Source: Comamonadaceae bacterium
GTDB taxonomy: Bacteria; Pseudomonadota; Gammaproteobacteria; Burkholderiales; Burkholderiaceae_C
NCBI GenBank assembly: GCA_947469815.1
Contig: CANIRI010000180.1
Location: forward strand, 1-5,426
Reading direction: 5' to 3'
Length of the DNA: 5,426 nt
The notes beneath the pieces were generated by a model. The model worked only from the letters and a program-made list of their open reading frames with translations, was not told the origin of the DNA and made no database searches. The stretch's first letter is position 1; every line of letters starts with the position of its first letter. The translations under genes and the position numbers were made by a program. Shown piece after piece: positions 1 to 5,426 of the stretch.

Positions 1-136
1 CAATGCCGCCGGAGTCATACATGGTTTCCAGCATGTCGGCTGCCAGTTGGCGCAGGCGGTCATCAAAGGTGCTGACCGGGCGCGCCACCGTGTGCAAGCG
101 GGGGTCGGGGTATTGGAGGATGGTGAGTAAGGGCAT
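1..136 (-). CDS. def: Peptide deformylase, N-terminal part (cut by window edge)
   Basis: Peptide deformylase is a cytoplasmic metalloenzyme that removes the N-formyl group from the initiator methionine of new proteins. Reading the minus strand from 136 gives 45 codons that start [20 protein letters not shown] and end in [12 protein letters not shown]. The YPDPRL segment near the start and the MYDxxGI segment leading into the GxGLAAxQ motif (motif I) are typical of the family. The Q of motif I and the metal-binding EGCLS and HExxH motifs would lie beyond the window edge, so catalytic residues cannot be checked. The start at 136 matches the usual family N-terminus but has no clear ribosome binding site. 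An in-frame ATG at 160 would add eight residues (MAPEIAPA) and has GGTGA (165-169) four bases upstream. The gene diverges from the exported-protein gene at 286; in related bacteria fmt usually follows def. Confidence 0.93.
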   Translation of the reverse strand, partial: MPLLTILQYPDPRLHTVARPVSTFDDRLRQLAADMLETMYDSGGI

Positions 137-172
137 GGCAGGTGCAATCTCGGGGGCCATATTTTCACCGGT

Positions 173-203
173 TTGATCCTTGGTCGAACGCAATCCGTAC
201 AAT
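173..203 (+). promoter_or_regulatory. Possible sigma-70 promoter upstream of the exported-protein gene
   Basis: A TACAAT box at 198-203 differs from the TATAAT consensus at one position. A TTGATC at 173-178 is a weak -35 candidate (TTGA shared with TTGACA), with a 19-base spacer that is longer than the ideal 17. Transcription would begin near A210, leaving a leader of about 75 bases before the start codon at 286. The candidate rests on motif matching only. Confidence 0.3.
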
Positions 204-205
204 AG

Positions 206-272
206 TTGCAAAAAGACGGCCGAAGTGCCGGACCAAGAAACCATGCCGCGCGCTGTGCGCGGCTTTTTGCAA
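206..272. repeat. Perfect 10-bp inverted repeat enclosing two small hairpins
   Basis: TTGCAAAAAG at 206-215 and CTTTTTGCAA at 263-272 are exact reverse complements separated by 47 bases. The interior holds a 4-bp hairpin (CGGC 217-220 with GCCG 227-230) and a 7-bp GC-rich hairpin (245-251 with 257-263), so the RNA could fold as a three-way junction if transcription begins upstream of 206. Each arm also carries the self-complementary hexamer TTGCAA. It could be an RNA fold, a pair of protein-binding sites or chance; the sequence alone does not decide. Confidence 0.45.
245..268 (+). terminator. Terminator-like hairpin in the leader of the exported-protein gene
   Basis: GCCGCGC (245-251) pairs with GCGCGGC (257-263) around the five-base loop GCTGT, and five T's follow at 264-268. 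This has the form of an intrinsic terminator on the plus strand. It lies after the candidate promoter and 17 bases before the start codon at 286, and no plus-strand gene is visible upstream for it to end. It could be an attenuator for the downstream genes or the end of a short RNA. The short U-tract makes efficiency uncertain. Confidence 0.45.
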
Positions 273-276
273 GGGG
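271..276 (+). promoter_or_regulatory. Ribosome binding site AAGGGG for the start at 286
   Basis: AAGGGG ends nine bases before the ATG at 286. No comparable site precedes the alternative in-frame ATGs at 325 and 331, so it favours the 286 start. It sits directly after the terminator-like hairpin and overlaps the right arm of the inverted repeat (263-272), so folding of the leader could affect its access. Confidence 0.5.
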
Positions 277-285
277 CCCTGTCAC

Positions 286-1224
286 ATGTTGCGCATACTT
301 TTTCCGCACCCCGGTTCACGCTCTATGGCTATGCGATGCGCGCTGGCCGCTTCGAGCCTGTGTCTGCCCCTGTTGGCCACAGCCCAGGTCGCCCAAGAAG
401 CTGTATCGGATATTCCCACCGTCAAAATCAGTCCGGTCGCCCGCATCACGCCGCTGGACGAGGTGCCGCTGAGCGACAAGACGTTGAAACTGCTCCAGGC
501 CATGGTGCGTCAACCCGTGGTTCTGAGCGATGCGCAAGTAAACGAGTCAGCGCGAATCATCGCGGGCTCAGACAAACGGGTGATGTTCGGAGCCGGGGAC
601 CGGGTCTATGCGGTCGGTGCCGACTACCCGGGGCAAGCGCTTCCGGTGCGGGGTCAGCGCTTGCGTATTTTCCGGGAACTGCGACCCCTCAAAGACCCGC
701 AAACGGCCGAGGTCCTGGGCTATGAGGCCCACATCGTGGGCAGCGCGTCATGGGTTCAAAGCAACGGTCTGGCGGGCGATAAAGAGAATCCGCAGGCCAG
801 CACGATGCGGGTCGCGGCGACACTGGACATTGTGGCCAGCGAACAGGAAATCATGGTTGGCGACCGCGTACTGATGACCCAGATCGCCCCGCCCGAGCCG
901 ATCCGTCCACGCCCGCCCAGCCAGGCGATCCAAGCACGCGTAATGGGCTTGTACGGAACCGGCCAGCTGGAAGCCAGCCAAAACCAAATCATCTCGATCA
1001 ACCAAGGGCGCAGCCATGGCGTGGAGGTCGGGCATGTGCTGAACATCCTATCGCGCCCGGCCACCGCCCGGGATAAAACCGATCCGCTGAAGGAGTCCTG
1101 GCAATTGCCGCAGGAACGCACCGGGACAGCCTTGGTTTTTCTGACCTATGAGCGCATGGCGTACGCGCTTCTGACCGAGGTCCAAGAAGGTGTGCGGGTC
1201 GGCGATGCGCTGGCGGGCCCTTGA
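286..1224 (+). CDS. Exported LysM-family-like protein lacking a visible LysM domain
   Basis: The 312-residue product starts with a signal peptide: basic residues to R17, a hydrophobic run at about 18-31, and an A-T-A cleavage site after A33. The mature part resembles the region after the LysM domain in beta-proteobacterial LysM proteins encoded next to dprA: a segment like [10 protein letters not shown] (45-54), ARIIA...[14 protein letters not shown] (89-111), [16 protein letters not shown] (133-148), [20 protein letters not shown] (232-251) and a C-terminal block ending [10 protein letters not shown]. In the homologues I recall, a LysM domain (YTVxxGDTLW...YPGQ) lies between signal peptide and first block; here only about ten residues separate them. 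Peptidoglycan binding is therefore doubtful and the molecular function is unknown. Location is periplasmic or envelope-associated by inference. The start at 286 has AAGGGG upstream; ATGs at 325 and 331 would give a shorter signal peptide. The stop codon overlaps the dprA start by one base. Confidence 0.8.
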   Translation: MLRILFPHPGSRSMAMRCALAASSLCLPLLATAQVAQEAVSDIPTVKISPVARITPLDEVPLSDKTLKLLQAMVRQPVVLSDAQVNESARIIAGSDKRVMFGAGDRVYAVGADYPGQALPVRGQRLRIFRELRPLKDPQTAEVLGYEAHIVGSASWVQSNGLAGDKENPQASTMRVAATLDIVASEQEIMVGDRVLMTQIAPPEPIRPRPPSQAIQARVMGLYGTGQLEASQNQIISINQGRSHGVEVGHVLNILSRPATARDKTDPLKESWQLPQERTGTALVFLTYERMAYALLTEVQEGVRVGDALAGP

Positions 1225-2390
1225 TGCAAGACGCCAAGGACCTTGCGGCTTGGCTGCGGCTTTCGCTGACACCGGGCATCGGCAACCAGCGCGCGCGGCA
1301 GTTGCTACGGGCTTTTGGACTCCCCCAGCAGATCTTTGAGAGCAGCCAGACCGCGCTGGGTGCCGTGGTCGGTGCGGCGCAGGCAAACGCGCTGAGCCAG
1401 CCACCGTCCGCACTCGATGACCTGTTGCGCAGCACGCTGGATTGGCTGGCTGCGGACCCGCAGCAGCGGCGTGTGCTGACGCTGGGCGATCCGGCTTACC
1501 CGCGTTGCCTGCTGGAATTGGAAGACCCGCCCTTGATTCTGTACGGCATGGGGCTGGCGGCCAGCTGGGACGTGCTGGCCGATGGAAGCACCGGACTGGA
1601 CCGGGCGCAGGCCGCAGGCATTGCGATTGTGGGCAGTCGCAACCCGACACCGCAGGGCGCCACCAACGCGCATGATTTCGCCCAGGCCTTGGCGCAAGCA
1701 GGCCTTGTCGTGGTCTCGGGCATGGCACTGGGGGTTGACGCCGCGGCCCACGCCGGAGCGCTGCAGGCCACACGGGCGGACACAGGAGCCATCGCCACCA
1801 TCGCCGTCGTGGGCACGGGCTTGGACCGGGTCTATCCCAAACAACACCGGGCCTTGGCGCACCAGATCGCCCAAGGCGGTGTGATCCTGAGCGAGTACCA
1901 CCTGGGAACCCCGCCCCTGTCGTCCAACTTTCCGCAGCGCAACCGGCTGATTGCGGGACTGTCACGCGGCACCCTGGTGGTGGAAGCCGCGCTGCAATCG
2001 GGCTCGCTGATCACCGCGCGCTTGGCGCTGGAGCAAGGCCGTGATGTGTTCGCGATTCCTGGCTCCATCCACAGCACCCAGTCCAAAGGCTGCCACGCGC
2101 TGATCAAGCAAGGCGCCAAACTGGTGGAAAGTGCGCAGGATGTTTTGGAAGAGCTGCAATTCGCCGTCAGCGCGCAGCCGTCCGCGGCGAGCATCGAGCC
2201 GGACAGCGTCAGCCCGGCCCTGGCGGGTTTGCTGCAGGCCTTGGGCTTTGACCCCATCGGGCTGGACGGCCTACAGGCCCGCAGCGGACTGCCCACGCCG
2301 CAGCTGCAGGCGCAGCTCATGGAACTGGAATTAGGGGGTTTGGTGGCGCGGCTACCCGGCGGCAAGTTCCAACGCATCGCCCGCGCCTGA
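1224..2390 (+). CDS. dprA: DNA-processing protein DprA (Smf)
   Basis: DprA binds incoming single-stranded DNA in the cytoplasm during natural transformation and loads RecA onto it. The 388-residue product (E. coli Smf is about 374) shows the full domain order. Residues about 6-60 form a helix-hairpin-helix-like N-terminus (LTPGIGNQRARQLL). Residues about 85-305 form the Rossmann-like DprA core, with GSRNPT (137-142), VVSGMALGVDAAAH (163-176), AVVGTGLDRVYP (194-205), NFPQRNRLIAGLS (235-247), GSLITARLALEQGRDVFAIPG (260-280) and the run up to GAKLVE. Residues about 328-385 form the C-terminal winged helix. Between LYGMG and IAIVGSR a roughly 20-residue stretch looks longer than in most homologues. 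The ATG at 1224 overlaps the upstream stop (TGATG), and no strong ribosome binding site precedes it, suggesting translational coupling. A TTG at 1221 would add one residue. No truncation or frameshift is visible. Confidence 0.96.
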   Translation: MQDAKDLAAWLRLSLTPGIGNQRARQLLRAFGLPQQIFESSQTALGAVVGAAQANALSQPPSALDDLLRSTLDWLAADPQQRRVLTLGDPAYPRCLLELEDPPLILYGMGLAASWDVLADGSTGLDRAQAAGIAIVGSRNPTPQGATNAHDFAQALAQAGLVVVSGMALGVDAAAHAGALQATRADTGAIATIAVVGTGLDRVYPKQHRALAHQIAQGGVILSEYHLGTPPLSSNFPQRNRLIAGLSRGTLVVEAALQSGSLITARLALEQGRDVFAIPGSIHSTQSKGCHALIKQGAKLVESAQDVLEELQFAVSAQPSAASIEPDSVSPALAGLLQALGFDPIGLDGLQARSGLPTPQLQAQLMELELGGLVARLPGGKFQRIARA

Positions 2391-2398
2391 GCGCGGGC
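2379..2398. terminator. GC-rich hairpin between convergent dprA and secF
   Basis: GCCCGCGC (2379-2386) and GCGCGGGC (2391-2398) form a perfect 8-bp stem around the tetraloop CTGA, whose TGA is the dprA stop codon. The secF stop lies 12 bases further on, so the hairpin is placed to end transcripts from both sides. There is no T-tract on either strand, so it is not a standard intrinsic terminator and may act only as a pause site or 3'-end-stabilising structure. A competing 5-bp stem (2393-2397 with 2404-2408) is also possible. Confidence 0.4.
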
Positions 2399-2409
2399 TG
2401 TAACCCGCC

Positions 2410-3375
2410 TTAAACAGTGGCGCCCGCGTTGGGGTCGTTGGGATCTGCCGGTGCTTCGCCGTCTTTTTTCACCACGCCCTTGACCAGGTCTTCGCGCTGA
2501 ATACCCAGCCACATGGCAATCGCTGCGGCCACAAAGACAGAGGAGTAAATACCAAACAAAATTCCGATGGTGAGCGCCAGCGCGAAGTAATGCAGGGTCG
2601 CACCGCCGAATAAAAGCATGCTCAAAACCATCAACTGGGTACAGCCGTGGGTGATGATGGTGCGGCTGATCGTGGAGGTGATGGCGTTATCGATGACTTC
2701 CACCGGCGTCATCTTGCGGTAGCGGCGGAAGTTCTCGCGAATACGGTCAAAGATGACCACCGACTCGTTCACCGAATAGCCCAGCACCGCCAGCACCGCA
2801 GCCAGCACCGGCAGCGAAAATTCCCACTGGAAAAACGCGAAAAATCCGAGAATGATGATCACGTCATGCAAGTTGGCAATGATGGCCGCCACGGCGAATT
2901 TCCATTCAAAACGGATGGCCAAGTACAGCATGATGCCGACCACCACGCAGGCCAGCGCCTTCAAACCGTCGACCGCGAGTTCGTCACCGACTTGCGGCCC
3001 CACGAATTCGGTGCGGCGCAGGTTGGCCGACGCGTCCGCAGCCTTGAGCGCGGCGAACACCTTGTCGCTTTGCGCGGCAGCGTCACTGCCTTTTTGCACC
3101 GGCATGCGGATCAAGACTTCTTGCGCCGTGCCAAAGTTTTGCACCTGCACATCGTTGATGCCCAGCGCGGCGATGCTGCCGCGCACCCGCTCCAAGTCAG
3201 CCGGCTGGGAGTAGCTCACCTCCATCAGCGCGCCGCCGGTGAACTCCACTGACAAATGCAGGCCTTTGCTGAACAGGAAAAACACTGCAGCCAGAAAGGT
3301 GAGGAGCGAAATACCGTTGAGCACCAGCGCGTGGCGCATAAACGGGATGTCGCGGCGGATTTTGAAAAATTCCAT
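2410..3375 (-). CDS. secF: Protein translocase subunit SecF
   Basis: SecF is the inner-membrane partner of SecD in the Sec export machinery; the pair uses the proton motive force to help move proteins through SecYEG and release them in the periplasm. The 321 residues match the usual length of about 310-325. A first membrane segment at about 17-36 is followed by the VEFTGG motif (43-48), a periplasmic domain of about 90 residues ending near EFVGPQVG (123-130), then five membrane segments between about 133 and 292. The signature GYSVNESVVIFDRIREN (199-215) is present, including the aspartate of FDRIRE at 210. The hydrophilic C-terminal tail (about 300-321) is rich in D, P and A. Its start lies two bases after the secD stop, with a GGAG ribosome binding site inside the last secD codons, so it is the last gene of yajC-secD-secF. 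It converges with dprA. Confidence 0.97.
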   Translation of the reverse strand: MEFFKIRRDIPFMRHALVLNGISLLTFLAAVFFLFSKGLHLSVEFTGGALMEVSYSQPADLERVRGSIAALGINDVQVQNFGTAQEVLIRMPVQKGSDAAAQSDKVFAALKAADASANLRRTEFVGPQVGDELAVDGLKALACVVVGIMLYLAIRFEWKFAVAAIIANLHDVIIILGFFAFFQWEFSLPVLAAVLAVLGYSVNESVVIFDRIRENFRRYRKMTPVEVIDNAITSTISRTIITHGCTQLMVLSMLLFGGATLHYFALALTIGILFGIYSSVFVAAAIAMWLGIQREDLVKGVVKKDGEAPADPNDPNAGATV

Positions 3376-3377
3376 GC

Positions 3378-5267
3378 TTATTGCTCCACAACGCTTCTGC
3401 CCGGTGCCGCAGCGCCATCAGGCTTCCAGACGGTTCCGATGGAGACCGATTTGAGTTTCTTTTGCCGCCCGTACCAGAGGTTCACCACGCCACGAGAAAA
3501 GAACACGCCGGAGAACATGCTGGTCAAAATGCCCAGGCAATGCACCACAGCAAAACCGCGCACCGGACCCGAGCCGAAGGCCAGCAGCGCCAGGCCGGCA
3601 ATCAGGGTGGTGACGTTGGAGTCCAGAATGGTGGCCCAGGCGCGGTCATAACCGGCCAAGATGGCTGCTTGCGGCGAGGCACCGTTGCGCAGTTCCTCGC
3701 GCACCCGCTCGTTAATCAGCACATTGGCATCAATCGCCATACCCAGCACCAGCGCCATTGCCGCCATGCCGGGCAACGTCAGCGTGGCCTGCAACATGGA
3801 CAGCACTGCCACCAGCAGCAGCAAATTGAAGGCCAGCGCCACGCTGGATATCACGCCGAACAAGAGGTAGTACGCACACATGAACAGCGCCACGGCGACA
3901 AAGCCCCAGGTCACGCTGTTAAAGCCCTTGGCAATGTTCTCCGCACCCAGCGAGGGGCCGATGGTGCGCTCTTCAATGATTTCCATGGGCGCAGCCAACG
4001 AGCCCGAGCGCAACAGCAGCGCGGTATCGGTGGCTTCCATGGTGGTCATGCGCCCGGTGATTTGCACAGAGCCTCCGCCAATTTCGTCGCGGATCACCGG
4101 CGCGGTGACCACTTCGCCCTTGCCTTTTTCAAACAAGATGATGGCCATGCGCTTGCCGATGTTCTCGCGCGTCACGTCCCGGAATATCCGCGCGCCCTTG
4201 GCGTCCAGCCGCAAATGCACGGCGGACTCCTGCGTTTGGTTGTCAAAACCGGGTTGGGCGTCGGTCAGGTTGTCGCCGGTGAGGATGACCTGCTTTTTCA
4301 CCACCACGGACGCACCGTTGCGCTCTTTGAACAGCTCGTCGCCAAAGGGCACGGGGCCGCCGGATTCAGCGGCGCGGGCTTCGGCCGACTCGTCCACCAT
4401 GCGGACCTCCAGAGTCGCGGTGCGCCCCAGAATGTCTTTGGCCTTGGCGGTGTCTTGCACCCCGGGCAGCTGCACCACGATGCGGTCCAGCCCTTGCTGC
4501 TGGATCACTGGCTCGGCCACGCCCAGCTCGTTGATGCGGTTGTGCAGGGTGGTGATGTTTTGCTTGAGCGCCTGCTCCTGCACCTTGCGCGCCGCCACGG
4601 GGTTGACGGTCGCGGTCATCTTCACCTCGGTGCCGTCGGGGCTGAGCACCGCCACCAATTCGGGGAACTGCTCGGTGATCAGCGCCTTCGCAGCATCGGC
4701 CGTGGCGCTGTCGCGAAAACGCACTTCAATCGTTTGCCCATTGCGGCTGATGCCGCCGTGGCGCAGGTTTTTCTCGCGCAAAGCAACCCGCAGATCACCG
4801 GTCAATGATTCCACCCGCTTGGTCAGGGCCGCAGGCATGTCCACCTGCAGCATGAAATGCACGCCACCGCGCAGATCGAGCCCCAGGTACATGGGCGAGG
4901 CATGCATAGAAGTCAGCCAGGGGGGCGAGCGGGAAATCAAATTCAGCGCCACGACATAGGACACGTCGTCGGGGTTGGGATTCAGCGCTTTCTGGATCGC
5001 GTCTTTGGCTTTAAGCTGGGTTTCGGTGTCGGTAAAGCGCGCCTTGATCGAGTTGCCGTCCAGACGCACGCTGTCGGCGGCAATATTGGCGGCCTTGAGT
5101 GCCGCCTCCACACGCTCGGTCGACGCCGCGTCCAAGCGCATACCCGTCTTGGCCACCGACACCTGTACGGCGGGCGCCTCACCAAACAGATTCGGCAGGG
5201 CATACAAGCCCCCCACCGCGATCGCCAGCGCGATCAGTACATATTTCCAGAGCGGGTAACGGTTCAT
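3378..5267 (-). CDS. secD: Protein translocase subunit SecD
   Basis: SecD forms the proton-driven accessory complex with SecF and YajC that assists late steps of Sec-dependent export across the inner membrane. The 629 residues are close to the 615 of E. coli SecD. The first membrane segment is at about 8-26. A large periplasmic region follows, with GLDLRGG at 129-135, the P1 base and head regions (for example HNRINELGVAEPVIQQQG at 242-259), and the stretch RSGSLAAPMEIIEERTIGPSLG (420-441) just before the second membrane segment. Five further segments lie between about 451 and 595. GMAIDANVLINERVREE (509-525) is the fourth-segment signature, and D513 corresponds to the conserved aspartate tied to proton transport. 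The ATG at 5267 lies 12 bases after the yajC stop and lacks a strong ribosome binding site, so coupling to yajC is likely. No defects are visible. Confidence 0.97.
   Translation of the reverse strand: MNRYPLWKYVLIALAIAVGGLYALPNLFGEAPAVQVSVAKTGMRLDAASTERVEAALKAANIAADSVRLDGNSIKARFTDTETQLKAKDAIQKALNPNPDDVSYVVALNLISRSPPWLTSMHASPMYLGLDLRGGVHFMLQVDMPAALTKRVESLTGDLRVALREKNLRHGGISRNGQTIEVRFRDSATADAAKALITEQFPELVAVLSPDGTEVKMTATVNPVAARKVQEQALKQNITTLHNRINELGVAEPVIQQQGLDRIVVQLPGVQDTAKAKDILGRTATLEVRMVDESAEARAAESGGPVPFGDELFKERNGASVVVKKQVILTGDNLTDAQPGFDNQTQESAVHLRLDAKGARIFRDVTRENIGKRMAIILFEKGKGEVVTAPVIRDEIGGGSVQITGRMTTMEATDTALLLRSGSLAAPMEIIEERTIGPSLGAENIAKGFNSVTWGFVAVALFMCAYYLLFGVISSVALAFNLLLLVAVLSMLQATLTLPGMAAMALVLGMAIDANVLINERVREELRNGASPQAAILAGYDRAWATILDSNVTTLIAGLALLAFGSGPVRGFAVVHCLGILTSMFSGVFFSRGVVNLWYGRQKKLKSVSIGTVWKPDGAAAPGRSVVEQ
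3384..3387 (-). promoter_or_regulatory. Ribosome binding site GGAG for secF
   Basis: On the minus strand GTGGAG precedes the secF ATG at 3375, with eight bases between GGAG and the start. It lies within the last sense codons of secD (Val-Glu), so ribosomes finishing secD pass over it. This supports both the secF start and coupled translation of the two subunits. Confidence 0.65.
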
Positions 5268-5279
5268 GGCAGGCCGGCT

Positions 5280-5426
5280 TTATTTCATCGTGCCTTTGGG
5301 CAAAACCTGCACCACCGCGCTGCGCTGCATTTGCACCTCGACGCCGTTGGCGAGTTCCACCGAAATAAAAGCGTCGCCCAGCTTAGAAATCCGGCCCAGA
5401 AAACCGCCTGCGGTGACAACCTCGTC
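5280..5426 (-). CDS. yajC: Preprotein translocase subunit YajC, C-terminal part (cut by window edge)
   Basis: YajC is a small single-span inner-membrane protein that associates with SecD and SecF. The 48 visible codons read DEVVTAGGFLGRISKLGDAF and so on to the stop, ending VLPKGTMK. The (G)DEVVTxGGxxGxI segment and the VxxVLPKGT(M/L)K ending are characteristic of YajC, which is usually about 100-115 residues, so roughly the second half is present and the N-terminal membrane segment lies outside the window. It is the upstream neighbour of secD with a 12-base gap, the conserved order yajC-secD-secF. The short length and partial view leave no serious alternative identity. Confidence 0.93.
   Translation of the reverse strand, partial: DEVVTAGGFLGRISKLGDAFISVELANGVEVQMQRSAVVQVLPKGTMK

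Noticed and set aside
142..285. Upstream extension of the exported-protein frame to 142
   Set aside because: The extra 48 residues are Arg/Cys/Lys-rich, would bury the signal peptide internally, and read through the promoter-like box and hairpin of the intergenic region.
180..725. Plus-strand 181-codon open frame overlapping the exported-protein gene
   Set aside because: It is a shifted-frame shadow with Gly/Arg/Ala-rich composition and no domain, while the overlapping frame has a signal peptide and conserved blocks.
1048..1965. Minus-strand open frame (305 codons) opposite dprA and the end of the exported-protein gene
   Set aside because: Its product is Pro/Arg/Ala-rich low-complexity sequence with no family resemblance, and dprA on the other strand is complete and well conserved.
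3381..4808. Long plus-strand open frame (475 codons) opposite secD
   Set aside because: It lies wholly antisense to a clear, intact secD. The translation is rich in H, Q, R and G with no recognisable domain, as expected for the opposite strand of GC-rich coding DNA.
3880..4959. Plus-strand open frame (359 codons) opposite secD
   Set aside because: Antisense to secD in another frame, Ser/Arg/Thr-rich with no motif. Two long antisense frames over the same gene reflect codon bias rather than genes.
1..5426. Mobile elements, CRISPR arrays, tRNA or rRNA genes, prophage or defence genes
   Set aside because: I saw no transposase or integrase motifs, no regularly spaced repeats, no tRNA-like cloverleaf and no composition shift. 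Apart from the 149-base region before 286, genes are packed with gaps of 19 bases or less.

Overview
The window reads as a stretch of core chromosome from a GC-rich beta-proteobacterium. Burkholderiales, probably a Comamonadaceae/Rhodoferax-like lineage, is my inference from protein style and gene neighbourhood (def divergent from a LysM-family gene followed by dprA; yajC-secD-secF). I see no mobile element, CRISPR array, tRNA or rRNA.

Layout. Bases 1-136 (minus) hold the first 45 codons of peptide deformylase (def), cut by the window edge. Bases 137-285 are a divergent intergenic region with a possible plus-strand promoter, a GC-rich hairpin followed by five T's, and a perfect 10-bp inverted repeat around it. 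Bases 286-1224 (plus) encode an exported protein that resembles the C-terminal part of the beta-proteobacterial LysM-domain proteins usually found beside dprA, but no LysM domain is visible. It runs directly into dprA (1224-2390, plus; stop and start share one base). After a 19-base gap containing part of a GC-rich hairpin, a convergent minus-strand operon follows in transcription order yajC (C-terminal 48 codons, 5426-5280), secD (5267-3378) and secF (3375-2410).

Function. YajC, SecD and SecF form the accessory membrane complex of the Sec translocon, using the proton motive force to help complete export. DprA loads RecA onto incoming single-stranded DNA during natural transformation. The LysM-type protein is presumably envelope-associated and translationally linked to dprA. 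Def removes the formyl group from new proteins.

The genes themselves are ordinary. The less expected signals are the apparent loss of the LysM domain from the exported protein and the structured element (about 206-272) between def and that gene. I do not see a convincing new multi-gene system here.
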